Numbered from the stretch's first letter, positions 1 through 11,691 are shown. The stretch: DNA of 44,819 nt from Actinomyces sp. (GCF_030524025.1 NZ_JAUNHI010000020.1:1-44819); one strand, 5' to 3'. Notes: a model not told the origin generated them from the letters alone. Program-made: numbers and translations.

Positions 1-30
1 CGCCACCCTGGGAACCTGGGAGTAACACAC

Positions 31-198
31 ATGAGAATCGTCGTCGCCCTGGGCGCAAACGCCCGGGACGGCGCGGTTCCGCCGGGATCCCGGCCGGGGC
101 GCGGGGCGCCCGTCGCTGCGGCGGCGGACGCCCCGCGTCGCCTACCCCACAGCCCTTGGCTCCTCCCTGACCCCGACCCCGGCCGTCTGGGACGTTAG
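31..198 (+). pseudogene. possible carbamate kinase 5' remnant
   Basis: A 55-codon reading frame starts MRIVVALGANARDG, close to the usual carbamate kinase N-terminus (MRIVVALGGNAL, the first strand of the nucleotide-binding fold). A GGGAG ribosome site lies just upstream. After about 14 residues the similarity stops and the frame runs through proline/arginine-rich sequence to a TAG. Carbamate kinases are about 310 residues, so this would be only a scrap left after deletion. A small hairpin (CTGGGCG, loop CAAA, CGCCCGG) lies in the same bases. The match is short and may be chance. Confidence 0.3.
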
Positions 199-201
199 AC
201 T
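196..201 (+). promoter_or_regulatory. -10 box before the terC riboswitch
   Basis: TAGACT has the same form as the -10 boxes before other genes in this window. It would start transcription near base 208, just before the riboswitch-like leader. No convincing -35 box is seen at 16-18 bases. Confidence 0.45.
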
Positions 202-214
202 CACGACGTCAACA

Positions 215-370
215 GACCACACGGAGGGGAGTACTCCCACCAACAGCGACGTCGTCATCACGGCGGACCGCGGCCACGGCCCGGCCCCCGGCGTCGCAGG
301 CCCCCGGACCGGGACAGCCCGGGCCCGTCGGGCGGGAGGAGACCTCCGGTACCAGACCCGTACCGGAGGT
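215..370 (+). promoter_or_regulatory. probable yybP-ykoY (manganese) riboswitch with RBS-sequestering hairpin
   Basis: The leader holds GGGGAGTA followed by CTCCC (bases 225-237) and GTCATCACGG (254-263), which resemble the two conserved loop segments of yybP-ykoY riboswitches. These sense manganese and often precede TerC/Alx and MntP genes. GCGACG (246-251) can pair with CGTCGC (292-297). The output part is clear: ACCTCCGGTAC (342-352) pairs perfectly with GTACCGGAGGT (360-370), which contains the GGAGGT ribosome site. An alternative helix, GGAGG (335-339) with CCTCC (343-347), would free that site. Seen: the pairings. Known: the class and its usual partner genes. Inferred: manganese opens the ribosome site. 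Confidence 0.6.
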
Positions 371-377
371 ACACGCA

Positions 378-1385
378 GTGGACGTCCACGCCCTGGGATG
401 GATCGCCCTGGCGGCGATCATCCTGACCATGATCACCATTGACATCGTGGGCCATGTGCGCACGCCGCACGAGCCCACCATGAAGGAGGCCGCCTGGTGG
501 TCGGTGGCCTACATCGCTATGGCGATCGTCTTCGGCATCATCGTGTGGAGGGTGTGGGGCCACGTCTACGGCCAGGAGTACTTCGCGGGCTATATCACCG
601 AGAAGGCGCTGAGCATCGACAACCTCTTCGTCTTCGTCATCATCATCTCCACCTTCCGGGTGCCCCGCAGCTACCAGCAGGAGGTCCTGCTGGCCGGCAT
701 CGTCATCGCCCTGGTCCTGCGCCTCGTGTTCATCCTTGTGGGGGCCTACTTCATCGAGACCTTCTCCTGGATCTTCTACTTCTTCGGCGCCTGGCTGCTG
801 TGGACCGCCTTCTCCCAAGCGCGTGAGGGCGTCGAGGAGCCCGATGCCCACGAGAGCGAGGAGTACCAGCCCACGGGACTGGTCAAGCTCGTCTCGCGGG
901 TCGTGCCCATGACCGAGGGCTTCGTCGGCGGTAAGCTCGTCCACCGCCACGGCGGTCGGACGATGATCACCCCGATGCTCCTGTGCATCGTCGCCATCGG
1001 CACCGCCGACGTCATGTTCGCCGTCGACTCGATCCCCGCCATCTACTCCCTGACCAGGGAGCCCTACCTCGTCTTCGCGGCCAATGCCTTCTCCCTGCTG
1101 GGCCTGCGCCAGCTGTACTTCCTCATCGACGGCCTGCTCGACCGTCTCATCTACCTCCACTACGGCCTGGCGGCTATCCTGGGCTTCATCGGGCTCAAGC
1201 TGATCAACCACGCCCTGCACGAGAACGAGGTGCCCTTCATCAATGGCGGCGATCACGTCAATCTTGTCCCCGAGCCCTCGATCCAGGTCTCACTCGGCTT
1301 CATCGTCGTCACCATCACGATCACCGTCATCGCCTCGGTCCTCAAGTCGCGCGCCGACCGCCGCAAGGAGGAGGCCGCCGTCTGA
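378..1385 (+). CDS. TerC/Alx-family membrane protein, probable manganese exporter
   Basis: The 335-residue polytopic membrane protein belongs to the TerC/Alx family, whose bacterial members act in manganese efflux or tellurium resistance. Two family signatures are visible: EKALSIDNLFVF near residues 75-86 and DVMFAVDSIPA near residues 211-221, whose acidic residues are thought to bind metal. A charged cytoplasmic loop (about 148-165) lies between membrane segments. The start is the GTG at 378 because GGAGGT sits 7 bases upstream and is held in the leader hairpin. The riboswitch-like leader supports a manganese role. A P-type cation ATPase gene follows 26 bases later on the same strand, perhaps in the same transcript. 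Which metal is moved cannot be told from sequence. Confidence 0.85.
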   Translation: MDVHALGWIALAAIILTMITIDIVGHVRTPHEPTMKEAAWWSVAYIAMAIVFGIIVWRVWGHVYGQEYFAGYITEKALSIDNLFVFVIIISTFRVPRSYQQEVLLAGIVIALVLRLVFILVGAYFIETFSWIFYFFGAWLLWTAFSQAREGVEEPDAHESEEYQPTGLVKLVSRVVPMTEGFVGGKLVHRHGGRTMITPMLLCIVAIGTADVMFAVDSIPAIYSLTREPYLVFAANAFSLLGLRQLYFLIDGLLDRLIYLHYGLAAILGFIGLKLINHALHENEVPFINGGDHVNLVPEPSIQVSLGFIVVTITITVIASVLKSRADRRKEEAAV

Positions 1386-1411
1386 GGTCTCGGCCCGGGG
1401 AGGGAGGCGAC

Positions 1412-3973
1412 GTGCCACCGGCGACCAATAGGCTCCCGGCCGTGACGACCACGGAGAAGACGCTGACCGGGCTGAGCGCGGCGCAGGTCGAGCAGCGCGT
1501 CCAACAGGGCCTGACCAACGCCTATGAGGAGAAGACCTCCCGCAGCGCCGTGCAGATCCTGCGCGCCAACGTTCTGACGATCTTCAACGGGATCCTGGGC
1601 AGCGCCCTCGTGCTCATCCTCATCGTCGGGCACTGGGCGGACGCGCTGTTCGGTTTCGTCCTGCTGCTCAACACCGCCACCGGCACCATTGCCGAGATCC
1701 GTGCCAAGCGGGCGCTGGACCGGCTCGCGGTCCTCGAGACCCCCCGGGCGCTCGTCCTGCGCGAGGGCAGACGCCAGGAGGTGGAGGTCGGGCAGGTGGT
1801 TCTCGACGACGTCGTGCACCTGAGCACCGGCCAACAGGTCCCGGCCGACGGCGAGGTGCTCGTCAGCAACGGCCTGGAGATCGACGAGTCGATCCTGACC
1901 GGGGAGTCCCGGCCGGTGCGGCCCGGCCCAGCCGACCGGGTCCTGTCGGGCACCACCGTGACCGCGGGCAGCGGTCTGTTCCGCACCACGGCCGTCGGCG
2001 CCGATGCCTACGCCCACCGCCTGGCCCGAGAGGCCCGCCGGTACTCCCTCGTGGTCAGCGAGCTCCAGGCAGGCACCAACCGGGTCCTGCACTGGATCTC
2101 CTGGGCCATCGTTCCTGTGGCTCTGCTCCTTGTGTGGTCCCAGCTGCGGCAGGCCGGCGGGATCGACCAGGCCCTGGACTCGGGCGCCTGGCGCGTGGCC
2201 CTCGTTGCCGGCATCGCCGGGGTCGTGGGCATGGTCCCCCAGGGACTGGTGCTGCTGACCTCGGTCAATTTCGCGACGGCGGCCCTGAGCCTGGCGCGCA
2301 GCAAGGTCCTTGTCCAAGAGCTGCCGGCCGTCGAGGTCCTGGCCCGCGTCGACGTCCTGTGCCTGGACAAGACCGGGACGATCACCACCGGCCGCATCCG
2401 GCTGGGGGAGGTCCAGGCGCCCACCGGCCCGGCGGACCGCCGGCCCGACCCCCAGGCCATCACCGCGCTGGCCGTGCTCACCGGGGGACCGGAGCCCAAC
2501 CCGACCGCTCAGGCCATCGCCGATGGTCTGAGCGAGCTGGCGCAGGCCGGCCCGGGCGAGTTCCGCCGGGCCCTGGACAACCGCCCCGGACAGGGCGTGA
2601 CCGCTGTGCCCTTCTCCTCACGCCGCAAGTGGTCGGCGGTGCGCTTCGAGGGGCGCACCTGGGTGCTGGGCGCCCCCGAGATCGTGCTGGCGGCGGCCGA
2701 GGACGGCCGCCCGGTCCTCGAGCGGGTCCAGGCGCTGGCCGCTCAAGGGGTGCGGGTGCTGGCACTGGCCTGTTCGCCCCGGCCCTGGCAGGAGGGCGGT
2801 CAGGACGGGGGTGACGACACGGGCGAGGACCCGGACGGGAGCGCGCGCGGGGCCCGTGACCACGTGCTTCCCCCCGGCCTGGAGGTGGCCGCCCTGGTCA
2901 CCCTGGCCGAGGAAGTGCGGCCCGACGCGGCCCAGACCCTGGCCTACTTCCGTGAGCAGGGCGTCGAGGCCAAGGTCATCTCCGGGGACAACCCGGCCAC
3001 CGTGGCCACCGTGGCCCGGCGCGCCGGTGTGCGGGCCCCCGATGGCGGCGAGCTCGTGGCCCTGGACGCGCGTGAGCTGCCCACCCAGGCTGATGATCCC
3101 GAGGACCTCGAGCGCCTCGCCCGCGCCCTCGAGGGCGCCAGCGTCCTGGGCAGGGTGACGCCGGAGCAGAAGCGGGCCCTCGTACGCGCCCTGCGCTCGC
3201 GCGGACACGTCGTGGCGATGACCGGCGACGGCGTCAACGACGCCCTGGCGCTCAAGGACGCCGATCTGGGCATCGCCATGGGCAATGGCGCCCCGGCCAC
3301 GAAGGCCGTGGCGCGCCTAGTGCTGCTCAGCGGGGAGTTCGCCGCGCTCCCGGGGGTCGTGGCCCAGGGCAGGCGGGTCATGGCCAACACCGAGCGCGTT
3401 GCGTCCCTGTTTCTGGCCAAGACCGTCTACGCCACGCTTATCGCCGTCGTCGTGGCCGCCACCGCGATCTCCTACCCCTTCTTGCCGCGGCAGCTGACGA
3501 TCGTGTCCTCCCTGACCATCGGCATCCCCGCCTTCATCCTGGCCCTGGCACCCAGCAGTCGCCGCTACCGGGCGGGGTTCTTGCGGCGAGTCCTGCTCAT
3601 GGCGGTGCCCGCGGGCATCGTGGCCGGGGTGGCGACCCTGGCCGTGCACACCTGGTTGACGGCCGTCGGCGCCCACGATGAGCAGGTGACCACCGGGGCG
3701 ACCCTGGTTCTGGTTGCCGCCGGCCTGTGGCTGCTGACCCTGACGGCGCGTCCCCTGCTGGGGTGGCGGCTCGGGCTCGTCCTGGCCATGGCCGGCGCCG
3801 CCGTGCTGGGCGTGGTGGTTCCGGCGGTGCGCTCCTTCTTCCTCCTGGCCTGGCCCACGCCCGGGGTGTGGTGGATCATCCTCATTGTCGCGGCCTCGGC
3901 GGTCGGCGGGATCGAGATCGTCCACCTCCTGCGCGGGCGCCTGGTCGCTGGCGGCTCTACTGAGCGGCACTGA
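1412..3973 (+). CDS. ctpE: P-type cation-transporting ATPase, CtpE-like
   Basis: The 853-residue P-type ATPase pumps cations with ATP. Motifs in order: TGES near 163-166 (actuator domain), PQGL in the core membrane helix, DKTGT near 318-322 with the phosphorylated Asp, and GDGVND near 604-610 (hinge). C-terminal membrane helices follow. The opening after GLSAAQVEQRV, the line EIRAKRALDRLA and the run KVLVQELPAVEVLARVDVL strongly resemble CtpE of mycobacteria, a calcium-linked pump. No N-terminal heavy-metal domain and no CPC motif are present, which argues against a copper/zinc pump. The GTG at 1412 was chosen for its AGGGAGG site; GTG 1442 is an alternative. A low-complexity charged insert (about 460-485) lies in the nucleotide-binding part. 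The 3' end overlaps the converging YciI-like gene by 17 bases. Confidence 0.85.
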   Translation: MPPATNRLPAVTTTEKTLTGLSAAQVEQRVQQGLTNAYEEKTSRSAVQILRANVLTIFNGILGSALVLILIVGHWADALFGFVLLLNTATGTIAEIRAKRALDRLAVLETPRALVLREGRRQEVEVGQVVLDDVVHLSTGQQVPADGEVLVSNGLEIDESILTGESRPVRPGPADRVLSGTTVTAGSGLFRTTAVGADAYAHRLAREARRYSLVVSELQAGTNRVLHWISWAIVPVALLLVWSQLRQAGGIDQALDSGAWRVALVAGIAGVVGMVPQGLVLLTSVNFATAALSLARSKVLVQELPAVEVLARVDVLCLDKTGTITTGRIRLGEVQAPTGPADRRPDPQAITALAVLTGGPEPNPTAQAIADGLSELAQAGPGEFRRALDNRPGQGVTAVPFSSRRKWSAVRFEGRTWVLGAPEIVLAAAEDGRPVLERVQALAAQGVRVLALACSPRPWQEGGQDGGDDTGEDPDGSARGARDHVLPPGLEVAALVTLAEEVRPDAAQTLAYFREQGVEAKVISGDNPATVATVARRAGVRAPDGGELVALDARELPTQADDPEDLERLARALEGASVLGRVTPEQKRALVRALRSRGHVVAMTGDGVNDALALKDADLGIAMGNGAPATKAVARLVLLSGEFAALPGVVAQGRRVMANTERVASLFLAKTVYATLIAVVVAATAISYPFLPRQLTIVSSLTIGIPAFILALAPSSRRYRAGFLRRVLLMAVPAGIVAGVATLAVHTWLTAVGAHDEQVTTGATLVLVAAGLWLLTLTARPLLGWRLGLVLAMAGAAVLGVVVPAVRSFFLLAWPTPGVWWIILIVAASAVGGIEIVHLLRGRLVAGGSTERH

Positions 3974-4250
3974 GCACGCCGATGACCGGGTTCCACTCCC
4001 GGGGCAGGCGCTCGGCGATGAGCCCCGCCTGCTGGAAGGGGTCGTCGGCCAGGAGTGCCAGGGCGTCGGCGGCGTCCTCGGCGCGCACGATGATGAGGGC
4101 GTCGTGGGTTCCCACATAGGGGCCGGCCGCCAGAAGCCGGCCACGGTCGGCCAGTGCGGCGTTGAAGGCCCGGTGGGCCGGGCGCACCCGGTCCAGCTCC
4201 TCATCTTGGTCGGTGACGTAGCGGTACTCCACGGCGTAGATCGTGCTCAT
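3957..4250 (-). CDS. YciI-like protein
   Basis: The 97-residue protein has the length and pattern of YciI/DGPF-type proteins, a ferredoxin-like alpha-beta fold: an opening IYAVEYRYV strand, [15 protein letters not shown] with a conserved-type His, then [17 protein letters not shown] and a final strand ending in NPVIGVL. Family members are small dimeric proteins, and most have no proven reaction. It is read opposite to uvrA from a TAGGCT box exactly 6 bases from its ATG, so it is probably leaderless. Its end overlaps the end of the ATPase gene. Confidence 0.75.
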   Translation of the reverse strand: MSTIYAVEYRYVTDQDEELDRVRPAHRAFNAALADRGRLLAAGPYVGTHDALIIVRAEDAADALALLADDPFQQAGLIAERLPREWNPVIGVLSAAQ

Positions 4251-4256
4251 GGCGCC

Positions 4257-4262
4257 AGCCTA
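4257..4262 (-). promoter_or_regulatory. -10 box, leaderless promoter of the YciI-like gene
   Basis: TAGGCT on the minus strand followed by 6 bases and ATG. Transcription would start at or next to the start codon; no ribosome site is present. Confidence 0.55.
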
Positions 4263-4330
4263 CGGGAGCGCCCGTTTCCCCGGGGCGCTCGGAGTGGTCA
4301 ACGCCTCCCCGACGCATGTCGAACAGGTGT

Positions 4331-4358
4331 TTGAAGGCGCCCCCGCCGCGCCTAGACT
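4331..4358 (+). promoter_or_regulatory. uvrA promoter
   Basis: TTGAAG (4331-4336), a 16-base spacer and TAGACT (4353-4358) stand 8 bases before the uvrA GTG. The spacing implies a leaderless or nearly leaderless message. Confidence 0.6.
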
Positions 4359-4366
4359 CATACCCC

Positions 4367-7207
<2,841 letters not shown>

Positions 7208-7246
7208 GGGGGCGAGGTTGCTCGACCGGCGGGCCGGTCGGCTTCG

Positions 7247-9772
7247 TCACCTCCGCTCGTCGGGCGGGGCGAAGCGCGACTCCTCGGGTACCGGACCGGC
7301 GGTGGGGGTGCCCGGACCGGCGGTGGGATGCTGCGGGACGATGAAGCCGTAGGCGCTCGAGGTGGTTGAGGCGCCCGGGGTACCCGGGGTGCTCGGTGCT
7401 GTCTTCTTGGCGGGCGAGGCCTCCATGCCCGCGGCGGTGTCGGCCGCCTTGTTGTAGGCCAGGGACAGCAGGAAGCACACCACTCCGGCCAGGGCCAGGG
7501 CCAGGACACGGGTGATCGAGTTCTGCGAGCCGATGTCGAGGGTTGCCAGCTTGAGGACCGCGACCATGACGAGCGTCAGGCCGTAGTGGCGCAGGGCCGT
7601 GGCCCGGAGTCTGAAGCCGCTGACGATGCACAGTGCCCCGGTGCTCAGCACGACAATGGTCATGAGCACCGAGCCGGAGTCCAGGCCGGACAGCGCGATG
7701 ACCGACCACCATACGAGCACGGTCGGCAGCCCGGCGATGGCCAGTGCCGCCGGCCCCTGACGGATCCAGGGCATGAGGAGCCTGGAGGCCAGGACGCCCA
7801 GCGCCAGGGCGACGACGGTCAGCAGCGCCGTCCACTCCTTCGACCACGCCCCGTCGGCGCGGGCCATGACGTACAGGGAGCAGGTGCCTGCCAGCACCCA
7901 TCCGACCCAGGCCCGGGCCTCGTCGGGCTCGGGATGCCCGGGGCCGACGGCGGGCGGGCCTCCGGTGAGCCGGCCGGTCAGGAGACCGCGCACCGTCAGA
8001 TCCGGTGCGAGCAGCCCCAGCAGGAGCAGGATGGCGACGATCACGCCGCTGGCCAGGGCGTGCATCTCCGCGGCGGTGCTCGACGGGACGAGGGCGGCCA
8101 GCAGCGGTGGCACGACGAAGATGAGGTCGGCCATGAGCAGCCAGGCCGGGGCACGCATGAGGCCGGGGTCGGCCGGCTGTCCATGGCGCAGGGCCAGCGT
8201 CTCCAGGCCGACCGTCGCCGCAACGAGCACGACGAGGCCGACCAGGCCCCACGCGACCTGGACCGCGGTCCCCTCCACGGTCGCCAGGGCGACCATCCCG
8301 GCCCCGGAGGTCACCGTCATCGCCAGGACGCGCCCCTCGAAAACGGCGGGGGCGGCTGCCAGCGCGAGCAGGGCGATCGCCTGCGCGAACAGCCCGGGGT
8401 CGACCAGCACAGCGATGAGGCCCAGGGCCGCGGTGGTGCCCAGTGCCATGACGGCGGTGCGCCTCCGCCAGCCCTGCGGCCCGGGGGACACGAGGAGGGC
8501 CAGGGGCGGGAGCGCGGTCAGGGACAGGCAGGCGGCGGCGGTACCGGTGCCTTGCCCGGCCGGCCCGACGGTGTCGAGGACGATGATGGCGGTCAGCACA
8601 AGGACGGCTCCGACCGCCACCCAGTCGGCTCCGGCCCATGACTGGAAGCCCGAGGCCCACAGGATCCGGCTGGAGTGGAGGAGCTGGACGATCAGGAGCA
8701 GCTCGAGGCCGAGCACGAGGCCGATGGCCAGGTAGGTCGAGCTTTCCGTCAGCGGCCCGACGGGAGTGAGCAGGACGGCCATGCCGGTCACCACCATGGA
8801 GGTGGCCGGGTACCAGGCGGCCAGAGGCGCCGTCTTGTCGGGCCGGCTCAGTGCCGCGGCAATGGCGGCCAGCGCTGCCACGTAGGCGCAGGTCAAGAGC
8901 CACGTGCGGGGAGCGGCCGCGGGGTCCTGGGCCTGCCAGGCGGCGAAGGACACGGTGACCAGCGCGCCGATGGTCGAGATGACGGCGGTGAAGATCTGGG
9001 CGGTCACGCGCGACAGGACCAGGAGGGCGGCCGCCCACAGCGCCATGAGGGCGAAGGCGGGCGCGACCGGGATGAGTCCGTCGAGCAGGACGGCGCCGAT
9101 GATCGCCACGAAGCCCAGGGCCCCGCCGGTGCCGGTCAGGGTTGCCGCGGCGACGCGGAGGGAGGGCCGCGACACCGAGAGCAGTGCCCCCGAGCCGACC
9201 AGGAGCAGCGCAGCCAGCCCCAGTGTGCCGATCTTGACGGCGTCGGGGATGGAGTCCCACACGAGGGCGATCAAGCTGACCCCGGCCAGCACGACCAGGA
9301 GCGCAGCCGCCCCTGACAGCAGGAAGCGTGCGACGGAGCCGTCCACGGTCCGAGCGGGTCCTTGCTGCGGCGCCGGTCCGGGCAGGGGCGGTCCTCCGGG
9401 TGCCCGCCCCTGCCCCACCTGTCCGACGGGCGGTGCCCCCGCCGCCGGTTGGGCGCGTTGTGCCGCATGGGCTGTGGGGGAGGTGGGCCGGGGGTCCCGT
9501 TCAACCGAGGGCCGGTCCGGCTGGGGGTCCTGCACCACCTGGGGCGGGGCCGCCTGGGAGCCCCCTTTGGCCGGAGGCCGGGCCGGCGCCGCCGGCGCTG
9601 TGGCGGAGGCGGGACGGTGTGCCGAGGGTGTGGCAGCGGGCCGCTGCCCGCTGGAGGGGACGGCGCCAGGCGCGACCCGCCTGGCGATCCAGTCGATCTT
9701 GCGCTCGAGAAGGTCGAGCCGGGCCAGCACCTCGGCGGTGCCGTGCGGGTCGCGGAGATCGGTCGGGGACAT
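7247..9772 (-). CDS. DUF2339-type polytopic membrane protein
   Basis: The 841-residue protein has a short N-terminal helix (LARLDLLERKIDWIARRV, coiled-coil like), then about 100 residues rich in proline and alanine, then roughly twenty or more hydrophobic segments to the C-terminus. This layout, a coiled coil, a disordered linker and many membrane spans, is that of the DUF2339 family, whose function is unknown. The last spans (IVVLSTGALCIVSGFRLR and following) match the family's end. A GGAGG site 4 bases before the ATG at 9772 favours that start; a GTG at 9805 has none. The gene converges on uvrA with about 40 bases between stops. Confidence 0.65.
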   Translation of the reverse strand: MSPTDLRDPHGTAEVLARLDLLERKIDWIARRVAPGAVPSSGQRPAATPSAHRPASATAPAAPARPPAKGGSQAAPPQVVQDPQPDRPSVERDPRPTSPTAHAAQRAQPAAGAPPVGQVGQGRAPGGPPLPGPAPQQGPARTVDGSVARFLLSGAAALLVVLAGVSLIALVWDSIPDAVKIGTLGLAALLLVGSGALLSVSRPSLRVAAATLTGTGGALGFVAIIGAVLLDGLIPVAPAFALMALWAAALLVLSRVTAQIFTAVISTIGALVTVSFAAWQAQDPAAAPRTWLLTCAYVAALAAIAAALSRPDKTAPLAAWYPATSMVVTGMAVLLTPVGPLTESSTYLAIGLVLGLELLLIVQLLHSSRILWASGFQSWAGADWVAVGAVLVLTAIIVLDTVGPAGQGTGTAAACLSLTALPPLALLVSPGPQGWRRRTAVMALGTTAALGLIAVLVDPGLFAQAIALLALAAAPAVFEGRVLAMTVTSGAGMVALATVEGTAVQVAWGLVGLVVLVAATVGLETLALRHGQPADPGLMRAPAWLLMADLIFVVPPLLAALVPSSTAAEMHALASGVIVAILLLLGLLAPDLTVRGLLTGRLTGGPPAVGPGHPEPDEARAWVGWVLAGTCSLYVMARADGAWSKEWTALLTVVALALGVLASRLLMPWIRQGPAALAIAGLPTVLVWWSVIALSGLDSGSVLMTIVVLSTGALCIVSGFRLRATALRHYGLTLVMVAVLKLATLDIGSQNSITRVLALALAGVVCFLLSLAYNKAADTAAGMEASPAKKTAPSTPGTPGASTTSSAYGFIVPQHPTAGPGTPTAGPVPEESRFAPPDERR

Positions 9773-9939
9773 GGCGCCTCCATCCTGCGAACGGAATCTG
9801 CTCACACATCATCTCAGATGCTGGAGCGCCATGCATGGGTAGTAGTCCCATGTGGATAAGTCAGGAGGCGACACCCCGAGAAGTCAAACAGAAACGAACA
9901 GAGAACGAACAAAATAGGACATTTACGCCCATCGTCGGT

Positions 9940-9945
9940 TAGCCT
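9940..9945 (+). promoter_or_regulatory. -10 box, leaderless promoter of the UDP-glucose pyrophosphorylase gene
   Basis: TAGCCT lies 6 bases before ATG 9952, with no ribosome site between. The 100 bases upstream are AT-richer than the surroundings, as expected of a promoter zone. Confidence 0.5.
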
Positions 9946-9951
9946 CGTGCC

Positions 9952-11328
9952 ATGAGCGACAACGGACTGAGCGCCGCCCGGGACAAGATGCGTCGGGCGG
10001 GTGTAACCCCTGAGGCCATCGAGGTCTTCACCCACTACTACAGGTCCCTCGAGGCCGGTGCCACCGGCCTGATCCCGGAGGAGACGATCGAGCCGCTGAC
10101 CGACATCCCCTCCATCGAGGACGTCGAGGCCGACCAGGCCCGGGATCGCGAGGCACTGGCCCGGACCGTCCTCATCAAGCTCAACGGCGGGCTGGGGACC
10201 TCGATGGGCATGGACCGGGCCAAGTCCCTCCTGCCGGTGCGTGACGGCCGGAGCTTCCTCGACCTCCTCGTCCAGCAGGTGCGTGCCGCTCGCGCCGCCC
10301 ACGGAGTCAGCCTGCCGCTGGTGTTCATGAACTCCTTCCGCACCCGCCGCGACACCCTCGAAGCGTTGGCCGCCTACCCCGACATCGAGGTTGACGGCCT
10401 GCCCCTGGACTTCCTGCAGAACCGCGAGCCCAAGCTCCGCGCCGACGACCTGACGCCAGTGACCTGGCAGGCCGACCCCGAGCTCGAGTGGTGCCCGCCG
10501 GGGCATGGGGACATCTACACCGCCCTCGTGGCCTCCGGGGTGTTGGACGCCCTCATCGAGCGGGGGTACCGCTACGCGATGACCTCGAACTCCGACAACC
10601 TCGGTGCGGCGCCCTCGGCGCGGATCGCCGGGTGGTTCGCCGCCTCGGGGGCCCCGTACGCCCCGGAGATGTGCCGTCGCACTCCCGCGGATGTCAAGGG
10701 TGGTCACCTGGCAGTGCGCAAGTCCGACGGACGGATCATCCTGCGGGACACCGCGCAGACACCGCAGGACCAGATGCACTACTTCACCGACCAGTTCCGC
10801 CACCCCTACTTCCACACCAACAACCTCTGGTTCGACCTCGAGGTCCTACGCCGGACCCTGACCGAGCGCGGCGGCATCCTCGGCCTGCCCCTCATCAGGA
10901 ACCTCAAGACCGTCGACCCCGCCGACCGCGACTCCACCCCGGTCATCCAGATGGAGACGGCCATGGGTGCAGCCGTCGAGGCCTTCGAGGGAGCCACGGC
11001 CATCGAGGTCCCGCGCAGCCGCTTCCTGCCGGTCAAGACGACCAACGACCTGCTACTCGTGCGCTCCGACCTGTATGAGGTGGGTGAGGACGGGCTGCTG
11101 CGGATGGTGGGCGACCAGGCCTGCACGGTCGACCTCGACCGGCGCTACTACGCGACCGTCAAGGACTTCGAGGCGCGCTTCGCCCAGGGGGTGCCCTCCA
11201 TCCGGGCCGCGAGGACGCTGACGGTCCGAGGGGACTGGAGCTTCGGCGCCGACGTCGAGGCCACCGGTGACGCCCAGGTGGGTCCCGACGGCGCGCCCGG
11301 CCGCGTGCCCGACGGGGCTCGGATCTGA
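9952..11328 (+). CDS. UTP-glucose-1-phosphate uridylyltransferase, eukaryotic type
   Basis: This 458-residue enzyme would make UDP-glucose from UTP and glucose-1-phosphate for glycans and the Leloir pathway. It belongs to the UDPGP family (the eukaryotic/Bifidobacterium type), not the GalU family found in most bacteria. Evidence: the nucleotide-binding loop KLNGGLGTSMGMDRAKSLL near residues 76-94, VFMNSFRT, CPPGHGDIYTAL and SNSDNLGAAP for the sugar-nucleotide site, and NNLWFDL and KTTNDLLLVRSDLY in the later part. A strong hairpin follows the stop. It stands alone, with no galactose genes nearby. Confidence 0.9.
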   Translation: MSDNGLSAARDKMRRAGVTPEAIEVFTHYYRSLEAGATGLIPEETIEPLTDIPSIEDVEADQARDREALARTVLIKLNGGLGTSMGMDRAKSLLPVRDGRSFLDLLVQQVRAARAAHGVSLPLVFMNSFRTRRDTLEALAAYPDIEVDGLPLDFLQNREPKLRADDLTPVTWQADPELEWCPPGHGDIYTALVASGVLDALIERGYRYAMTSNSDNLGAAPSARIAGWFAASGAPYAPEMCRRTPADVKGGHLAVRKSDGRIILRDTAQTPQDQMHYFTDQFRHPYFHTNNLWFDLEVLRRTLTERGGILGLPLIRNLKTVDPADRDSTPVIQMETAMGAAVEAFEGATAIEVPRSRFLPVKTTNDLLLVRSDLYEVGEDGLLRMVGDQACTVDLDRRYYATVKDFEARFAQGVPSIRAARTLTVRGDWSFGADVEATGDAQVGPDGAPGRVPDGARI

Positions 11329-11390
11329 GGAGCCGGCTCCTCGCTCGCCCCGGAACGGGGCGACAGCGCAGGAGGCGAGGCGGACGGCAG

Positions 11391-11419
11391 CGGGCCCGGA
11401 CCATTGTGGTCCGGGCCCG
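11391..11419. terminator. GC hairpin between the pyrophosphorylase gene and tRNA-Val
   Basis: CGGGCCCGGACCA and TGGTCCGGGCCCG form a perfect 13-base stem with loop TTG. It could end transcripts from both sides, since tRNA-Val(CAC) converges from the right. There is no T run, as is common in actinobacteria. A separate 16-base palindrome, GAGGAGCC/GGCTCCTC, lies at 11327-11342 over the stop codon region. Confidence 0.7.
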
Positions 11420-11429
11420 CGCACGCTGT

Positions 11430-11501
11430 GGGCGATACTGGAATCGAACCAGTGACCTCCTCGGTGTGAACGAGGCGCTCTAACCCCTGAGCCAATCGCC
11501 C
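11430..11501 (-). tRNA. tRNA-Val (anticodon CAC)
   Basis: On the minus strand the 72-base cloverleaf has acceptor GGGCGAT/ATCGCCC, anticodon stem CCTCG/CGAGG with loop TTCACAC, and a GGTTCGATTCC T-arm. Anticodon CAC reads GUG (Val). No CCA is encoded. Confidence 0.95.
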
Positions 11502-11578
11502 GGCGTGGGGACAGGCTAACCAGGCGGGGGTGCGCGCGGCAAATGCCGCTCCGGTGAGGTGGATCACCGCGGTGTCAT

Positions 11579-11609
11579 TTGCCAGGGCGGCGGTGGGCGG
11601 TGTTATGGT
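11579..11609 (+). promoter_or_regulatory. promoter of the Gly-Cys-Val tRNA cluster
   Basis: TTGCCA (11579-11584) and TATGGT (11604-11609) are separated by 19 bases and stand about 80 bases before tRNA-Gly. Between them and the tRNA is a dyad, TGAGAG-N8-CTCTCA, at 11641-11660. Confidence 0.5.
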
Positions 11610-11691
11610 TTCCCAGCACCGACCAGGTCCATGGTTCTCATGAGAGTTCTCGAGCTCTCAGGCAGCGCCGTGGAGCGATGGTCATCATCAT

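Noticed and set aside
258-1256. Long minus-strand frame opposite terC
   Set aside because: Composition-driven antisense frame with Asp/Glu/His-rich text and no motif; terC is clear on the other strand. The same holds for similar antisense frames opposite ctpE, uvrA, uvrC, the gap-pgk block, pgi and cmk-der.
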